In this document: positions 54,824 through 63,799 of the stretch, in pieces
Position numbering within the stretch: the first letter of the stretch is position 1
Layout: each line of letters opens with the position of its first letter
DNA from: Verrucomicrobiota bacterium
Lineage (GTDB): Bacteria > Verrucomicrobiota > Kiritimatiellia > RFP12 > UBA1067
Assembly (NCBI GenBank): GCA_023269675.1
Contig: JAHFSX010000005.1
Coordinates: forward strand, 1 to 64,000
Length of the DNA stretch: 64,000 bases
Direction of reading: 5' to 3'
The notes under the pieces: generated by a model
What the model was told of the DNA's origin: nothing
Databases searched by the model: none
What the model saw: only the letters and a program-made list of their open reading frames with translations
Position numbers and translations under genes: made by a program

Positions 54824-56998
54824 TCACGGTTTGGCCGATGATGAAAGGGACCGGTACTGGGCTCGCACCTCGTCGGCCGTCAGGGCGCGGCTGTAGAGCT
54901 TCACCTCGTCGAGCAGCCCGGTGAAGTGCGCCGCATGACCCGCGTCGTAGTTGCCCAGGCACAGGGGCTGGGTGTTGGGATGGAGCGGCCCGGGCCGCGC
55001 CAGCGAGCCTTGCTCCTCGCCGTCCATGTAGAGGCGCATGACGGCGCCGTCGAAGGTGCCCGCGAGATGGGTCCAGCGCCCGACGGGCAAGAGCGCCTTG
55101 CCGGTCAGGTGATGGCTGAACGAGGTCACCGGAACGCCGAAGCAGGGTTTGCCGTCCTGCGTGCCGAGCCGGAAGCCCGTGGAAGTGCTGCCGCCGAAGA
55201 TGCGGTTCACGAACCACGTGTGCTTCTGTCCCGCCAGGTCCGTCTTGACCCAGCAGGTGACGGTCAGCGCGTGGGTCGGGGAGAGCAGGGGGCTGCTGCC
55301 GACCATGACGCTGCCGCCCCGGCAGACCAGCGCGTGGCCGTCGATGCCTGCCGCGCGCTCGGCATTCTCGAGGACGCCTCCCAAGCCGTGGCCCGAATAG
55401 TCCAGCGTGACCGTGTCGTTCGCGGGCTCGTCGAACGCCCACCAGCCGATCAGCCCCGCTTCCGGCGCGCCCGACTTGGTGACGTTCTTCGAAAGCAATT
55501 TATTAAGGGTCCGCTCCTGTTCGGCATGGGCGCGGTAGGCGCTGTCGTAAGGGCCGAGTCCGATGTCCTCCGGGATCAGGTCTTCGTGGGGCCCGGCATT
55601 TTCCGCGAACACGTTGCGCACCGCGTCCAGATAGCCGAAGCCGTACTCGCGGTAGGGCGCGATGTAGTGGCCTTCGCCCCACTCGTTCCAGTTGTCCAGC
55701 AGCAGCATCCGGCTGCCGAGCTGGTCGGGGGGCAGCGTGTCGATGAACGCCTTGGCTTGGCGCAGGAGACCCTCGAAATCGACGGGCGGGATTTTCCAGA
55801 TGCTGCCCTCGTCGCGCCAGCCGCTCCACGCCTGCGAGACGGTGACGACCTGCGGCAGGACGGCCAGCTCCTGCGTCTTGCGGATGTTGGCCATCTGCGC
55901 CTGGACCGCCTGCTCCGGCGTGGGGCTGCCGGGTATGCCCCAGCAGTAGGCGAAGGTGTAGTCGAGCCCGAGCGTCTTCATCAGCTCAAGATGCTTGGGG
56001 TCGAGCCCGCGGTACTCGCCGAGCAGGGTGAGCCCGTCAAAGCCCGCGTCGCGGCAGGCCTGGCGCATCTTGGCGAAAGCGGATGTCACGTTCTCAACGC
56101 TTCCCAGATCCTTGACGAGAAACTCCGGCCGGTAAATGAAGAGCACGGGCTTGTTGTCCACCTTGAGATAACTCGGATGCTTGAAGTAAGTCCCGATCCA
56201 GTAGGGGAGCAGGTTCGCCAGGAGGTCGCGCTCGTCCGCGACGCCGGCCGTGCCGCGCGACTGGTTTTCCCACATGATCGTGAACTTCATCTTGCCGACA
56301 AACTGGGAATGGAACAGGGCGTCGTTGATCGCGCTGCTGTACCGCGTCTGGACCGCGCCGCCCTGACTCGCCCGGTACCAGCAGTAGATGAAGAACGAGA
56401 CGCCGTGCTCGACCGCCCATTTGGTCTCCCAGTCGGAGACTTGCGGGTTCTCCTGCGCGTAGAAGCCCAGCGCGGGCGTGCGCTCGGGATGCTTGAGCAC
56501 GTTGTCCCACATCCGGTATTTGTCGGCCTCCCACAGCGGGCAATGGTGCGCGCCGATCAGGATCGGAGTCTTAACAGGATCGGGGGCGGGAATGTAGGCA
56601 AGCTGGCGCCGCTCGGCCGCGGGCAGGAATCGCATCGCAAGGGCGGCGGCGGCCACGGACGCGTCGCCGGCGCTGACCTCCAGCCGCAGCTCGCACGGCC
56701 CGGCGGTCTCCGCTTCGACCTCCCAGCTGATCCGCTGCTCCTCCCGGCTGGCGATGCGGACCGTCGCGGCCGCATCCCCGCGCACGGCCCGGACGCCGTT
56801 CGGGAGCACGAGTTTCGCCTGCACCTCGGCCGGCGCGGTCCCCGTGTTCGCGATCACCGCCGTGACGGGTGCCGGCCGCCGTGCGCGGCTGAGCGGCCGC
56901 TCCGGCTGGAAGTCGCGGATCTGGATGTCACCCGCGATGGCCGCGCCTGCAAGAACAGCGCATGCTGACCCATGAAAGAGGAGTCGTGTCAGGCTCAT
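54824..56998 (-). CDS. WbsX/GH99-like hydrolase with N-terminal beta domain and C-terminal LamG
   Basis: A 724-residue exported protein. Signal peptide MSLTRLLFHGSACAVLAGAA, then a CARDB-like beta domain at about 35-140 (VTAVIANTGTAPAEVQAKLVLP). The central domain (about 155-500) reads GAHHCPLWEADKYRMW, DWETKWAVEHGVSFFIYCWYRAS, MWENQSRG and LDNWNEWGEGHYIAPYREYGFGYLDAV, the signature of Glyco_tran_WbsX/GH99-type endo-acting glycosidases. Residues about 540-724 are LamG (WVKTDLAGQKHTWFVNR, GLLDEVKLYSRALTADEV). AAGGAG eight bases upstream gives ATG 56998; longer reading only crosses palindromic repeats. It may share a transcript with the octaheme cytochrome gene 68 bases away. Confidence 0.85.
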   Translation of the reverse strand: MSLTRLLFHGSACAVLAGAAIAGDIQIRDFQPERPLSRARRPAPVTAVIANTGTAPAEVQAKLVLPNGVRAVRGDAAATVRIASREEQRISWEVEAETAGPCELRLEVSAGDASVAAAALAMRFLPAAERRQLAYIPAPDPVKTPILIGAHHCPLWEADKYRMWDNVLKHPERTPALGFYAQENPQVSDWETKWAVEHGVSFFIYCWYRASQGGAVQTRYSSAINDALFHSQFVGKMKFTIMWENQSRGTAGVADERDLLANLLPYWIGTYFKHPSYLKVDNKPVLFIYRPEFLVKDLGSVENVTSAFAKMRQACRDAGFDGLTLLGEYRGLDPKHLELMKTLGLDYTFAYCWGIPGSPTPEQAVQAQMANIRKTQELAVLPQVVTVSQAWSGWRDEGSIWKIPPVDFEGLLRQAKAFIDTLPPDQLGSRMLLLDNWNEWGEGHYIAPYREYGFGYLDAVRNVFAENAGPHEDLIPEDIGLGPYDSAYRAHAEQERTLNKLLSKNVTKSGAPEAGLIGWWAFDEPANDTVTLDYSGHGLGGVLENAERAAGIDGHALVCRGGSVMVGSSPLLSPTHALTVTCWVKTDLAGQKHTWFVNRIFGGSTSTGFRLGTQDGKPCFGVPVTSFSHHLTGKALLPVGRWTHLAGTFDGAVMRLYMDGEEQGSLARPGPLHPNTQPLCLGNYDAGHAAHFTGLLDEVKLYSRALTADEVRAQYRSLSSSAKP

Positions 56999-57046
56999 CA
57001 AATTCTCCTTAACGTTCTCTGTAAAAACTTTAATCCGCCCGCCTCC

Positions 57047-57102
57047 CATGCGCAGGGATGCGCATGGCACATCCGGATGTGGCACGCCCATCCGTGGGCG
57101 TG
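57047..57102. repeat. Triple-hairpin palindromic element
   Basis: Three consecutive stems: CATGCGC-AGGGAT-GCGCATG (57047-57066), CACATCCGGATGTG (57068-57081) and CACGCCCA-TCCG-TGGGCGTG (57083-57102). It fills the gap between the WbsX-like and HzsA-like genes. It resembles a BIME-type repeat or an mRNA-end stabiliser. Confidence 0.7.
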
Positions 57103-57139
57103 CGCGGTGCTTGCCGCCCACCGGCCGACGATGGCCCTC

Positions 57140-60100
57140 TTACCGGATACGTCCGGCCAGCGCATCGGTCACAGGCTGCAGGCGGTCGATGGCGGGGGCG
57201 GTGCAGGTCTTGACCGGCACGGGAAAACGGTCGGCGATCTGCGGCGGCGGGTCGGGGATCTGCCGGACCTCCTCGTCGCCGCGGTAAACGCAGTTGCAGT
57301 CCACCCAGGCGATCAGGCGCTGCAGGTCTTCGCCCTCGACCTTCACGTCATGGTGCTTGCCGCCCGTCACCAGTTCGATCAGCCGGCTCGTGGAGGAGAG
57401 CACGGTCATCGGCTGGAGCGCGGCGTACTGGTGGCCGACCTCCACGTTGAGGCAGCCGGCGAGGCCGAGGCCCGCGCCGGTGCCTTCGGGTTTGGGGCCG
57501 CTCCACGCCTGGCCGACGAGCGTGAGGTACGGTTCCTTGAAGGGCCAGAGCTTGGGGTCGTCGATGCCCTTCTCCTGCACGCCGCCGCGCAGGGTCAGGT
57601 CCAGTTTGGCGCGGGCTTTGCCGTTACCCTCGTGGCATTGGCCGCAATGGCGGTCGAGGACCGGCTGGCAGAAGCGCTCATAGCTGATGCTGGTGCCGGC
57701 GCCCCACGCGGGCGGCGTCAGGTCGGCGGGCGGCTCGCGGAGCGCGAGCGCGCTCTGGCGCACATCCGGCGTGGCCGTATGCAGGGCGTGGCAGCCTTGG
57801 CAGCCGCGCGTCTCGCCCGGCATGACCCCCGTGAAGGAGCGCATGATCTGCACGCAGCGCTGGCGCTCGTCCAGGAGCTGGAAGTGCAGCGCCTTGCCCG
57901 CGGGTACCTTGAACGCGACCGAGCCGTCGGGCCGGATGGGCACGGTGCCGAGGATGCGCTTGACGCCGTCCTCTTGGATGACCGAGATGGCCGGCCCGGA
58001 ATGGCGCCAGGATTTGAATCCCATGCTGTAGGTCTTGGCGTCCATCTCGATCACGCGGATGAATTTCGCGGTGCCGGGCGGCAGTCCCTCGACGCCGGCG
58101 TAGACATTCGGGCTGAAGAGCACGCCGCCCTGCGCCTGTTCGCCTGAGGCGGGCCACGCCACGCGGTCGGGGAGCGCTGGCGGCGTCTTGCGCGGACGGA
58201 GTGGCTGCGCATACCAGACGGTCTGCCGTCCGGTGTAGAGCAGTTCCCGGTTGCCGTGGATATCCATGAGGAAGAGCGCGAAGTCGCCGCCGGTGGCGCG
58301 TGCGGCCGAAACCAGGAAATCCTCCGGGCCGAGCGGATAGGGGCTGCGCACGGACCACAGCCCGCCGCTGGCGTGATAGCGCGGCGAGGCGATGGGGCTG
58401 CCCCCTTCCGGCTCGCCGACCTCCGGCCACTGCAGCTCGCCGGTGACCTTCGTGATGCCGTCCGGCCATTGCAGGCCGCGGCCGACGTCGAGCAGGCCGA
58501 GGCAGCCGGTCACGACGTTGTGGTGGCCGACGCCGACGAACATTACCTGGGAGCTGCCCGGGACCGGACGTCCCTCCCAGAGCATGTCGGGGTAGGCGCT
58601 GCCGTTGCCCCAGTAGACCGCCTCGCCCGTGCCGTCGGGGTTGATGGTCCAGAGCTTCTGTAGCCGCCAGAGCGGGCGCTCCGTGTATTCCCAGCGCGTG
58701 TAAAGCACGCGGCCGTCGGGCAGCAGCGCGGGCGTGTAGTCGGGCTCGTTGTTGCGCGAGATCATCGTGATGTTGCGGCCGTCGGCCTCGCAGCGCGCGA
58801 GCACGGTGGAGGCCGACTGCGGCAGACAGCGGACATACGAATTGCCGCGCGATGTCGAGAAGAGGATGTGGCCGTCAGGCAGATAGATCGGATCCATGTC
58901 GTCGTAAAGGCTGCCGGTCAGCTGGCGGCGGCCCTGGCCGTCGATGCCGATCTCGTAGAGGTGAAAACTGTCGTCGGCCTTGGGCTTGAGGCTGAACACG
59001 ACCTTCGAGGCGTCGAACGCCAGGTCCATGCGCATGATGTAGCCTTCCGTGCCCGGCACCAGCTCGCGCTCGGCGCCGTCCGGCCGAAGCCCGTCAAGGA
59101 CCAGCAGACGGCTGCCCGCCATCTGATGGCCGTAGGCGTAGCCGTTGCGGTGCGCCGATTCGTGCTTGCCGGCATAGGCGGGTCCGTCCACGAGCAGGAG
59201 CCGGTCGAAGTTCAGGAGCGGATTGCGGAGCAGCAGCGCGCGCTTGACGCGGCGCACGGCCAGATAGAGGCCGCGCGTCGTGTCGTCGTCCTGTGCGGGC
59301 GGCAGGCCTTTCAGCCGGGCCTCGAGCGCGGCGAGGGCGGCCAGCTCCGGCGCGAAATTCAAGGTGGGAGTCTGTCCCGTCAGCCGTGCGGCGAGTTCGC
59401 GTGCCCAGCCGCTCTCCTGGAGTGCCCGCTGCGCGGTCGTGTTGTCGTTGGCCTGGAAAATCCAGTCCTCCTCGATCAGCGCCTTCGCCTCGGCCGGCGT
59501 GACCGGCTGCTCGCCGCGCGGCTTCGTCAAGGTCATCAGCGGCAAGCAGGGGCATTGCATCTTTCCGCCCCACGGAGCCATCGTCACCGGTCCGAGGACC
59601 ATCGCGGTCGGCCAGGCCGCGTCATCGAAGCGGGGCTGCTCCCAGCCCGGCGCGGGTTTGTCCGAAGCCTTCCATGTTCCGTCGGTCACGGCCAGCACGC
59701 GCTTTTCTTTACCCATGCGGACCACGAGCCAGCCGATCACGCCGGCGGCCGAGGTGGAATTGTGCACCTCCACCGCTACCACGTTGCGGCCGGCGCGCAG
59801 CAGGGCGGTCACGTCATAGGGCTCGAAATCCGTCCAGCCGCCGCTCTTGCGGGCAAGGGGCTTGCCGTTGAGGTACGGCGTGCAGGTGTCGTCGGCATTG
59901 ATGACGAGCTGCGCGGCCGTGACCGCCGCATTGGCGGGCAGCGTCACCGCCGCGCGGAAGTAGCGCTCGCCTTCCGGCGCGCTGCGTGCGGGCTGGCCCT
60001 CCGGATACCAGATCCAGCGGAGCTGCGGGGGATAATCCGTGAGTTCAGGCGCGGCCATGCCCGCGGCGATGCCGGCAGGGGCCTTGCCCGATGCGCCGGT

Positions 60101-60154
60101 GCAAGCGAGCGCGAGCGCCAGCGCGGCCGCCAAACGAATACAAGCCAGTTTCAT
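57140..60154 (-). CDS. Hydrazine-synthase-alpha-like (HzsA-related) diheme beta-propeller protein
   Basis: A 1004-residue exported protein. Signal peptide MKLACIRLAAALALALACTGASG; an alpha-L-rhamnosidase-N-like beta domain at about 60-190 (INADDTCTPYLNGKPLARK); a TolB/HzsA-type propeller at about 350-700 (FSTSRGNSYVRCLPQSAS, YTPALLPDGRVLYTRWEY); and two c-heme motifs, GCQGCH (Cys785/Cys788) and HCGQCH (Cys837/Cys840), with a KHHDVKVEGEDLQRLIAWVDCNC C-terminal region. This is the layout of HzsA-related proteins in PVC genomes; true hydrazine synthase also needs HzsB and HzsC, not seen here. Therefore called HzsA-like, not hydrazine synthase. ATG 60154 is chosen for the signal peptide. Confidence 0.8.
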   Translation of the reverse strand: MKLACIRLAAALALALACTGASGKAPAGIAAGMAAPELTDYPPQLRWIWYPEGQPARSAPEGERYFRAAVTLPANAAVTAAQLVINADDTCTPYLNGKPLARKSGGWTDFEPYDVTALLRAGRNVVAVEVHNSTSAAGVIGWLVVRMGKEKRVLAVTDGTWKASDKPAPGWEQPRFDDAAWPTAMVLGPVTMAPWGGKMQCPCLPLMTLTKPRGEQPVTPAEAKALIEEDWIFQANDNTTAQRALQESGWARELAARLTGQTPTLNFAPELAALAALEARLKGLPPAQDDDTTRGLYLAVRRVKRALLLRNPLLNFDRLLLVDGPAYAGKHESAHRNGYAYGHQMAGSRLLVLDGLRPDGAERELVPGTEGYIMRMDLAFDASKVVFSLKPKADDSFHLYEIGIDGQGRRQLTGSLYDDMDPIYLPDGHILFSTSRGNSYVRCLPQSASTVLARCEADGRNITMISRNNEPDYTPALLPDGRVLYTRWEYTERPLWRLQKLWTINPDGTGEAVYWGNGSAYPDMLWEGRPVPGSSQVMFVGVGHHNVVTGCLGLLDVGRGLQWPDGITKVTGELQWPEVGEPEGGSPIASPRYHASGGLWSVRSPYPLGPEDFLVSAARATGGDFALFLMDIHGNRELLYTGRQTVWYAQPLRPRKTPPALPDRVAWPASGEQAQGGVLFSPNVYAGVEGLPPGTAKFIRVIEMDAKTYSMGFKSWRHSGPAISVIQEDGVKRILGTVPIRPDGSVAFKVPAGKALHFQLLDERQRCVQIMRSFTGVMPGETRGCQGCHALHTATPDVRQSALALREPPADLTPPAWGAGTSISYERFCQPVLDRHCGQCHEGNGKARAKLDLTLRGGVQEKGIDDPKLWPFKEPYLTLVGQAWSGPKPEGTGAGLGLAGCLNVEVGHQYAALQPMTVLSSTSRLIELVTGGKHHDVKVEGEDLQRLIAWVDCNCVYRGDEEVRQIPDPPPQIADRFPVPVKTCTAPAIDRLQPVTDALAGRIR

Positions 60155-60240
60155 AATCACTGAAGTGTAACAGAACCATCGGACGACGGTCACCCGATTT
60201 TACGCGTATCACTCCTTCACGGGCGCCATTGAATACTCTT

Positions 60241-60429
60241 GAACGGGAAGGGAGGATTTGTGGTTATCGACGCGTTAGGAAGGTGTTCAGAACATGGAAG
60301 TGGGGGGCTCATCATATGAGCGCACCTTCTGGAAGGTTGCGAGCGGAGCGAAACGCGGGCGTAATGTGGAGTGCGGCGGCAAGCGGGATCCCGCGCGACG
60401 CCGCTTTGCGCGGACGGGCCGGAAAGCGG
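60241..60429. repeat. Element C, copy 2 (right end truncated)
   Basis: Matches 44625-44812 along its length, but the closing half of the palindrome present in copy 1 (about 30 bases) is absent. Eight unmatched bases follow, then element B begins, suggesting that B landed in or replaced the right end of C. Confidence 0.75.
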
Positions 60430-60437
60430 CGAATTCG

Positions 60438-60514
60438 GGTAGGGACGCCTCCCCGAGGCGTCCGCCCGTCGGTAGGCACAGGACAGGCGGACGGTTCGGG
60501 GAACCGTCCCTACC
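60438..60514. repeat. Element B, copy 3 (inverted relative to copy 2)
   Basis: A 77-base element with the same two hairpins as copy 2 in opposite orientation: arms GGACGCCTC/GAGGCGTCC with loop CCC, then arms GGACGGTTC/GAACCGTCC with loop GGG. Only the central spacer differs from copy 2. Confidence 0.85.
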
Positions 60515-60547
60515 GGTGGTTCTGTTCATTTTTTTCGCGACACCTAT

Positions 60548-63500
60548 TTAGCGCGCGACGAACCGGTAGCTGCCGGACTCGACCGCGAGCACGGCTGCTG
60601 AACCTTCCATGCGCAGCAGATTGACGCCGCGCGCGTCGCTCAGGGCGCGGCCGCCTTCGGTGATCGCCTCCGCACGGCTGGCGGGCACGTAAACGGTGGC
60701 CGTGGCGTTGGGCGGAATCGTGATCTTCCAGTCGAACGCGCCCTTCTCCAGATGCCACTCGCTCGTGATGCGTCCGTAGGGCGAACGGTACGAGGCCTTG
60801 ACGAAGGTCAGGTCGCCGACCGGCTGCGGCCGCATGATGATGTGCTTGAAGCCCGGCTGCTCGGGGTCGGACTTGATGCCGGCGAGGGTCTCGTAGAACC
60901 AGATCACAAGGTCGCCGACGAGCATGACGTGGTTGCCCGAGTTCATCGCGGGGTCGGCGGTGTTGCCGTTCCAGAGTTCCCAGATGGTGGTCGCGCCCTG
61001 CCCGATCATGTAGCCCCAGCTCGGATAGGTCGTGTTCGTCGCGAGGCCGTACGCGAGGTCCGCCCGTCCGCCCTCGGTGAGCACGCGGTTGAGCCACTGG
61101 CCGCCGATGAGCCCGGTGCCCACATGGCCTTGGGTCTCCTGCGTGATCTTCTGCACCAGGTGCCCGAACACGCGTCCGCGCTCCGCTTCCGGCACCAGGC
61201 CGAAGGCCAGCGGCAGCACGCAGGCCGTTTGCGAGCCGTTGTCGTAATAGCCGAGCTCGGGCCGATAGTACTGCCTGTTCAGGGCGGTCTTGAGCTGGGC
61301 GGCCAGCGCGGTGAAGCGCTGGGCGTCGTCGGGTTTGTCCAGCACGGTCGCGTAGCGCGCCATCAGGGAGAGGCAGTGGTAAAAGTAACTCGTGGCGAGG
61401 ATCGCGGGCGCGGTCTTGCGGGCCGGATCTTTTGAGTGGATCAGCTTCGGGTCTTCGGGCGGCACGCACCAGTCGCCGTAGCTGTCCTTGGCGATGATCC
61501 CGTCCTTGATGAAGCCGCTCATGTGCCCGATCCAGCGCGTCATGCTCGGGTACTGGCGTGCGAGGACGCGCGTGTCCGCGTACTGCTCGAACAGCGTGCC
61601 CGGGATGATGACCGCGCTGCTGGGCCATGTCACGCTGTCGTTGTAGAGCGGCCAGTAGGGCGGGCAGACGTCGGGGATGCTGCCGCTCTCCTTCTGCGCG
61701 TCGGACATGTCCCGCACCCATTTGGCATAGAGGGCGGAGATGTCGAACAGGTAGGTTTCGCCTTTGGATTCCGCCGAACGGTCGCCGAGCCAGCCCTGGC
61801 GCTCGTCGCGCTGCGGGCAGTCGGTCGGGATGCTGCGGTAGTTGCCGCGCACGCCCCAGAGGGTGTTCCGGTAAATGCGGTTGAGGGTCGGGTTCGAGCA
61901 CGTGAACTTGCCGGCGCGCGCCACGTCATCGTTCACCACGCGGCCCTCGAGCGTCGCGAGGGTCGGCTTGCCGGGGAAGCCCGTGACCTCGACGAAGCGG
62001 AACCCGTGGTAGGTGAAGCGCGGTTCGTAGACCTCCTTGCCTCCGCCCTTGAGCGTGTATGCGTCCGTGACTTGGGCGCCGCGGAGGTTGGCGAGGTAGA
62101 GCGTGCCGTCGGGTTGCAGCGTCTCGGCGTGGCGCAGCGCGACGCGCGCGCCCGCCGGGCCGCGTACGGCGAGGCGGCACCAGCCGACCATGTTCTGGCC
62201 CATGTCGAAGATGAACACGCCCGGCTTGGGCTCGGTGAGCGCCACGGGCTTGAGGGTCCCAGTCACGCGGATCGGTTCGATCATCTGCGCCGCGAGCACG
62301 CCGCCTGGCGCGTCGACCGCCTGCGCGGCCGGCCACGCGGCCGCGTCGAAGCCGGGGGCCGACCAGCCGGGCAGTTCGCGGCGCGCGTCGTAGGTCTCGC
62401 CGTCGTACTCGTTGTTCGCCTGGAGCGGTCCCTCGGCGGTGAGCCGCCATGTGCCGTCGCTGACGACCGTGTCGCGCGTGCCGTCGGCGTAATCGATCTC
62501 CAGCTGCAGCAGCAGCTTCGGGTAGCCGTAGCCGACGGTTTTCGTCGGCGCGTTCGAGCGGGGCGCGTAGAAGCGGCCGTTCCCGAGCCAGACGCCGAGC
62601 GCGTTGGGGCCGCGCTTGAGCTGCGCCGTCACATCGTGCGTCACATAGAGCACGCGCTTGGTGTAGTCGGTCAGCCCCGGCGAGAGCACGGCGTCGCCCA
62701 CCTTCGCGCCGTTCAGGTAAAGCTCCGAAAGGCCGAGTCCGCTGCAGTAGACCGTGGCGCGCGCGACCTTCTTCGCGGCGGTGAACTCCTTGCGCAGCAT
62801 GCGTGCGGCGAGGGCGCGGTCCTCGGCCCCGGAGACGTTGCCCCAGGGCGCCATGCCGACGGGCCCCAGCACATGGGCCGTTTTCCATGACGCGTCACCG
62901 CAGGCCGGCTGCTGCCATTGCGCGAGCTCTTGGCTGGCCACCTTCCACTGGTTATCCGTGGCCAGCACCAGCGGCGCGCCTGTTTCAAAGGCGACGGTCA
63001 GCCGGCCGACCAGCCCGGCGGGGTTCGGCGTTTCGCCAGCGTTGTCGACCCGCACGGCGATCAGGTTCTTGCCTGGACGCAGGCGCGCGGCGACATCCTG
63101 CTGGGCCGCGGCCGAAAAGCTGTGCCCGCTCATGACGCGCTCGCCGTTCACCCAGCACTCGAACGCGTTGTCGCCCGCAAGACTCAGTTCGGCTTTGGTA
63201 ACGGTCTGATTGGCGGGCAGCTCGAAGGTGCGGCGGTAATAGCGCACGCCCGGCGCGCCGTTGACGCCTGGCAGGCCCTCCGGGTAGCCGATCCACGAGC
63301 AGTCCGTGAGGCGGTTGTCTTTGGGGGACTCGTCTTGGCCGATCCAGCGTCCCTGCCAGTCGCCCGGCTGGAGCAGGCCCATGGTCCACGACGCGGAATC
63401 GCTCCACGATGACGCCTGTCCGCCCTGGTCATAGACGCGCACCTTCCAGAAGCAGGTTTGACGCGAGGCGAGCGGCCGGCCCGCATACACGACGTTGACG

Positions 63501-63784
63501 CACTGTCCGGAAGCGACCTTTCCGGAGTCCCACAGGTCGCCCGCTTCTTCATTGAGCAGATCCTCGCTGCTCGCCACTAGGATCTGATACGCGGTCTGCT
63601 TGACGCCGCGCGCGTCATCCGCGTCGAGCAGCCAGCTCAGGCGCGGCTGGTTTTCGTCGATGCCCAGAGGGTTGGCGAGATATTCGCAGCGGAGATCTTC
63701 GACCTCAGGGGCCGATGTCCAGAAGGCGGCGGACGCGGTTGTCGCCAGCAGCAGGGCAGCGCAGATGACGGGGGGCAGTTTCAT
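60548..63784 (-). CDS. Alpha-L-rhamnosidase, GH78
   Basis: Releases terminal alpha-L-rhamnose. The 1078-residue exported enzyme has a signal peptide (MKLPPVICAALLLATTASA), an N-terminal Ig-like domain with NPLGIDENQPRLSWLL (typical for GH78), two rhamnosidase-N beta domains (about 170-290 and 320-460), then the (alpha/alpha)6 barrel. DCPQRDERQGWLGD (Glu near 660) and TIWELWNG (Glu near 935) carry the presumed general acid and base. C-terminal beta-sandwich to the end. AAAGGA ten bases upstream; starts 16 bases after the previous gene's stop, so the two are co-transcribed. The rhamnosidase-N-like part resembles that of the HzsA-like neighbour. Confidence 0.94.
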   Translation of the reverse strand: MKLPPVICAALLLATTASAAFWTSAPEVEDLRCEYLANPLGIDENQPRLSWLLDADDARGVKQTAYQILVASSEDLLNEEAGDLWDSGKVASGQCVNVVYAGRPLASRQTCFWKVRVYDQGGQASSWSDSASWTMGLLQPGDWQGRWIGQDESPKDNRLTDCSWIGYPEGLPGVNGAPGVRYYRRTFELPANQTVTKAELSLAGDNAFECWVNGERVMSGHSFSAAAQQDVAARLRPGKNLIAVRVDNAGETPNPAGLVGRLTVAFETGAPLVLATDNQWKVASQELAQWQQPACGDASWKTAHVLGPVGMAPWGNVSGAEDRALAARMLRKEFTAAKKVARATVYCSGLGLSELYLNGAKVGDAVLSPGLTDYTKRVLYVTHDVTAQLKRGPNALGVWLGNGRFYAPRSNAPTKTVGYGYPKLLLQLEIDYADGTRDTVVSDGTWRLTAEGPLQANNEYDGETYDARRELPGWSAPGFDAAAWPAAQAVDAPGGVLAAQMIEPIRVTGTLKPVALTEPKPGVFIFDMGQNMVGWCRLAVRGPAGARVALRHAETLQPDGTLYLANLRGAQVTDAYTLKGGGKEVYEPRFTYHGFRFVEVTGFPGKPTLATLEGRVVNDDVARAGKFTCSNPTLNRIYRNTLWGVRGNYRSIPTDCPQRDERQGWLGDRSAESKGETYLFDISALYAKWVRDMSDAQKESGSIPDVCPPYWPLYNDSVTWPSSAVIIPGTLFEQYADTRVLARQYPSMTRWIGHMSGFIKDGIIAKDSYGDWCVPPEDPKLIHSKDPARKTAPAILATSYFYHCLSLMARYATVLDKPDDAQRFTALAAQLKTALNRQYYRPELGYYDNGSQTACVLPLAFGLVPEAERGRVFGHLVQKITQETQGHVGTGLIGGQWLNRVLTEGGRADLAYGLATNTTYPSWGYMIGQGATTIWELWNGNTADPAMNSGNHVMLVGDLVIWFYETLAGIKSDPEQPGFKHIIMRPQPVGDLTFVKASYRSPYGRITSEWHLEKGAFDWKITIPPNATATVYVPASRAEAITEGGRALSDARGVNLLRMEGSAAVLAVESGSYRFVAR

Positions 63785-63799
63785 GGCGGGGTGGTCCTT

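Larger units (their letters stand above)
60155..60547. other. Repeat-filled intergenic region
   Basis: The 393 bases between the HzsA-like gene and the end of the GH78 gene contain element C copy 2 and element B copy 3 back to back, and no gene. The part 60515-60547 only leads into the GH78 stop codon. Confidence 0.6.

Noticed and set aside
54756-55442. N-terminal extension of the octaheme cytochrome by about 230 codons
   Set aside because: It runs through the C-terminal coding region of the WbsX-like gene in another frame and lacks family similarity; a signal sequence begins at 54755.
57002-57121. N-terminal extension of the WbsX-like gene
   Set aside because: The extra codons only translate the triple-hairpin repeat; a strong ribosome binding site and signal peptide mark ATG 56998.
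57140-60154. True hydrazine synthase alpha subunit
   Set aside because: No HzsB/HzsC or hydrazine dehydrogenase genes are present and the neighbours are glycosidases; only the family resemblance is supported.
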